Positions 5,375 to 5,412 of a DNA stretch of 5,412 nucleotides are shown one piece after another (positions within the stretch are counted from its first letter, which is position 1; each line of letters starts with the position of its first letter). A program made the translations under genes and the position numbers. The notes below the pieces were generated by a model. It saw nothing but the letters and a program-made list of their open reading frames with translations, was not told where the DNA came from and made no database searches. This stretch comes from Methanolinea sp. SDB (lineage in GTDB: Archaea > Halobacteriota > Methanomicrobia > Methanomicrobiales > Methanospirillaceae): NCBI GenBank assembly GCA_001412335.1, contig LKUF01000030.1:1-5412 (forward strand), given 5' to 3'.

Positions 5375-5400
5375 CAGGGGCAAGCGAAGCGCAGCCCCTG
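5375..5400. other. Stem-loop CAGGGGC/GCCCCTG with inner GCGAAGC
   Basis: A perfect 7-bp inverted repeat, 5375-5381 with 5394-5400, enclosing 12 nt. The loop contains GCGAAGC (5384-5390), a sequence known to form a very stable mini-hairpin in DNA. It may be a terminator stem, part of a structured RNA, or an end of a mobile or repeat element. No strong T-run follows before the window ends. Confidence 0.5.
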
Positions 5401-5412
5401 GGAGTGTCTTAG

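Larger units (their letters stand above)
5003..5412. other. Non-coding stretch of 410 bp with repeats and hairpins
   Basis: No reading frame here resembles a protein. The one long minus-strand frame (5383 to 5024) needs a TTG start, has no recognisable domain, and reads the two internal repeat copies in different frames, so it is not under coding constraint. The stretch holds the operon terminator, two direct repeat copies with TATA-like elements upstream, and two stem-loops at the right end, all listed separately. Confidence 0.7.

Noticed and set aside
5024..5383. Minus-strand frame of 119 codons in the right-end region
   Set aside because: It needs a TTG start, has no domain, and reads the two repeat copies in different frames, so the repeats are not conserved as protein.
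5003..5412. tRNA or C/D box RNA in the right-end region
   Set aside because: No cloverleaf with a TTCGANTC-type arm was found, and the box C-like and box D-like motifs are not at the spacing needed for a C/D guide RNA.

Overview
This window looks like archaeal DNA, most likely from a methanogenic euryarchaeon of the Methanomicrobia (Methanomicrobiales or Methanocellales type). I infer this from moderately high GC, a GGTGA ribosome binding site, TATA-like boxes at archaeal spacing, oligo-T stop signals, very tight gene packing, and a split (unfused) set of Ku/LigD-type end-joining genes like the one known from Methanocella. No rRNA or marker gene is present, so the assignment is only moderately sure.

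Left half (1-1897, minus strand): a three-gene DNA end-joining operon read leftward. The order is a LigD-type polymerase/primase (1897 to 1052), Ku (1050 to 235) and a LigD-type 3'-phosphoesterase (start at 233, running off the left edge). Both junctions have the same layout, TGA-G-ATG, with one base between stop and start, so the three proteins are probably made from one mRNA by coupled translation. A DNA ligase, the fourth expected component, is not in the window. It may lie just beyond the left edge or be fused to the phosphoesterase. Ku would bind broken ends, the polymerase would fill gaps, the phosphoesterase would clean 3' ends, and the ligase would seal.

Middle (1898-2019): a short divergent spacer with TATA-like elements facing both ways. 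It separates the repair operon from the rightward operon.

Right half (2020-5002, plus strand): an FAD-dependent oxidoreductase of the UDP-galactopyranose mutase / HemY-like fold, a GT4 glycosyltransferase and a GT2 glycosyltransferase. Each is joined to the next by an ATGA overlap. This is a small cell-surface glycan, glycolipid or polysaccharide module. The exact sugar and acceptor cannot be read from the sequence.

Right end (5003-5412): no convincing protein gene. It holds an oligo-T terminator, then two imperfect direct copies of a unit of about 108 bp, set about 178 bp apart and about 85% alike by hand alignment. A TATA-like element lies at the same distance (about 30 nt) upstream of each copy. 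In both copies, hairpins can be kept despite base changes. After the second copy come two further perfect stem-loops. This is the part most likely to be undescribed: possibly a tandem pair of small structured RNA genes.
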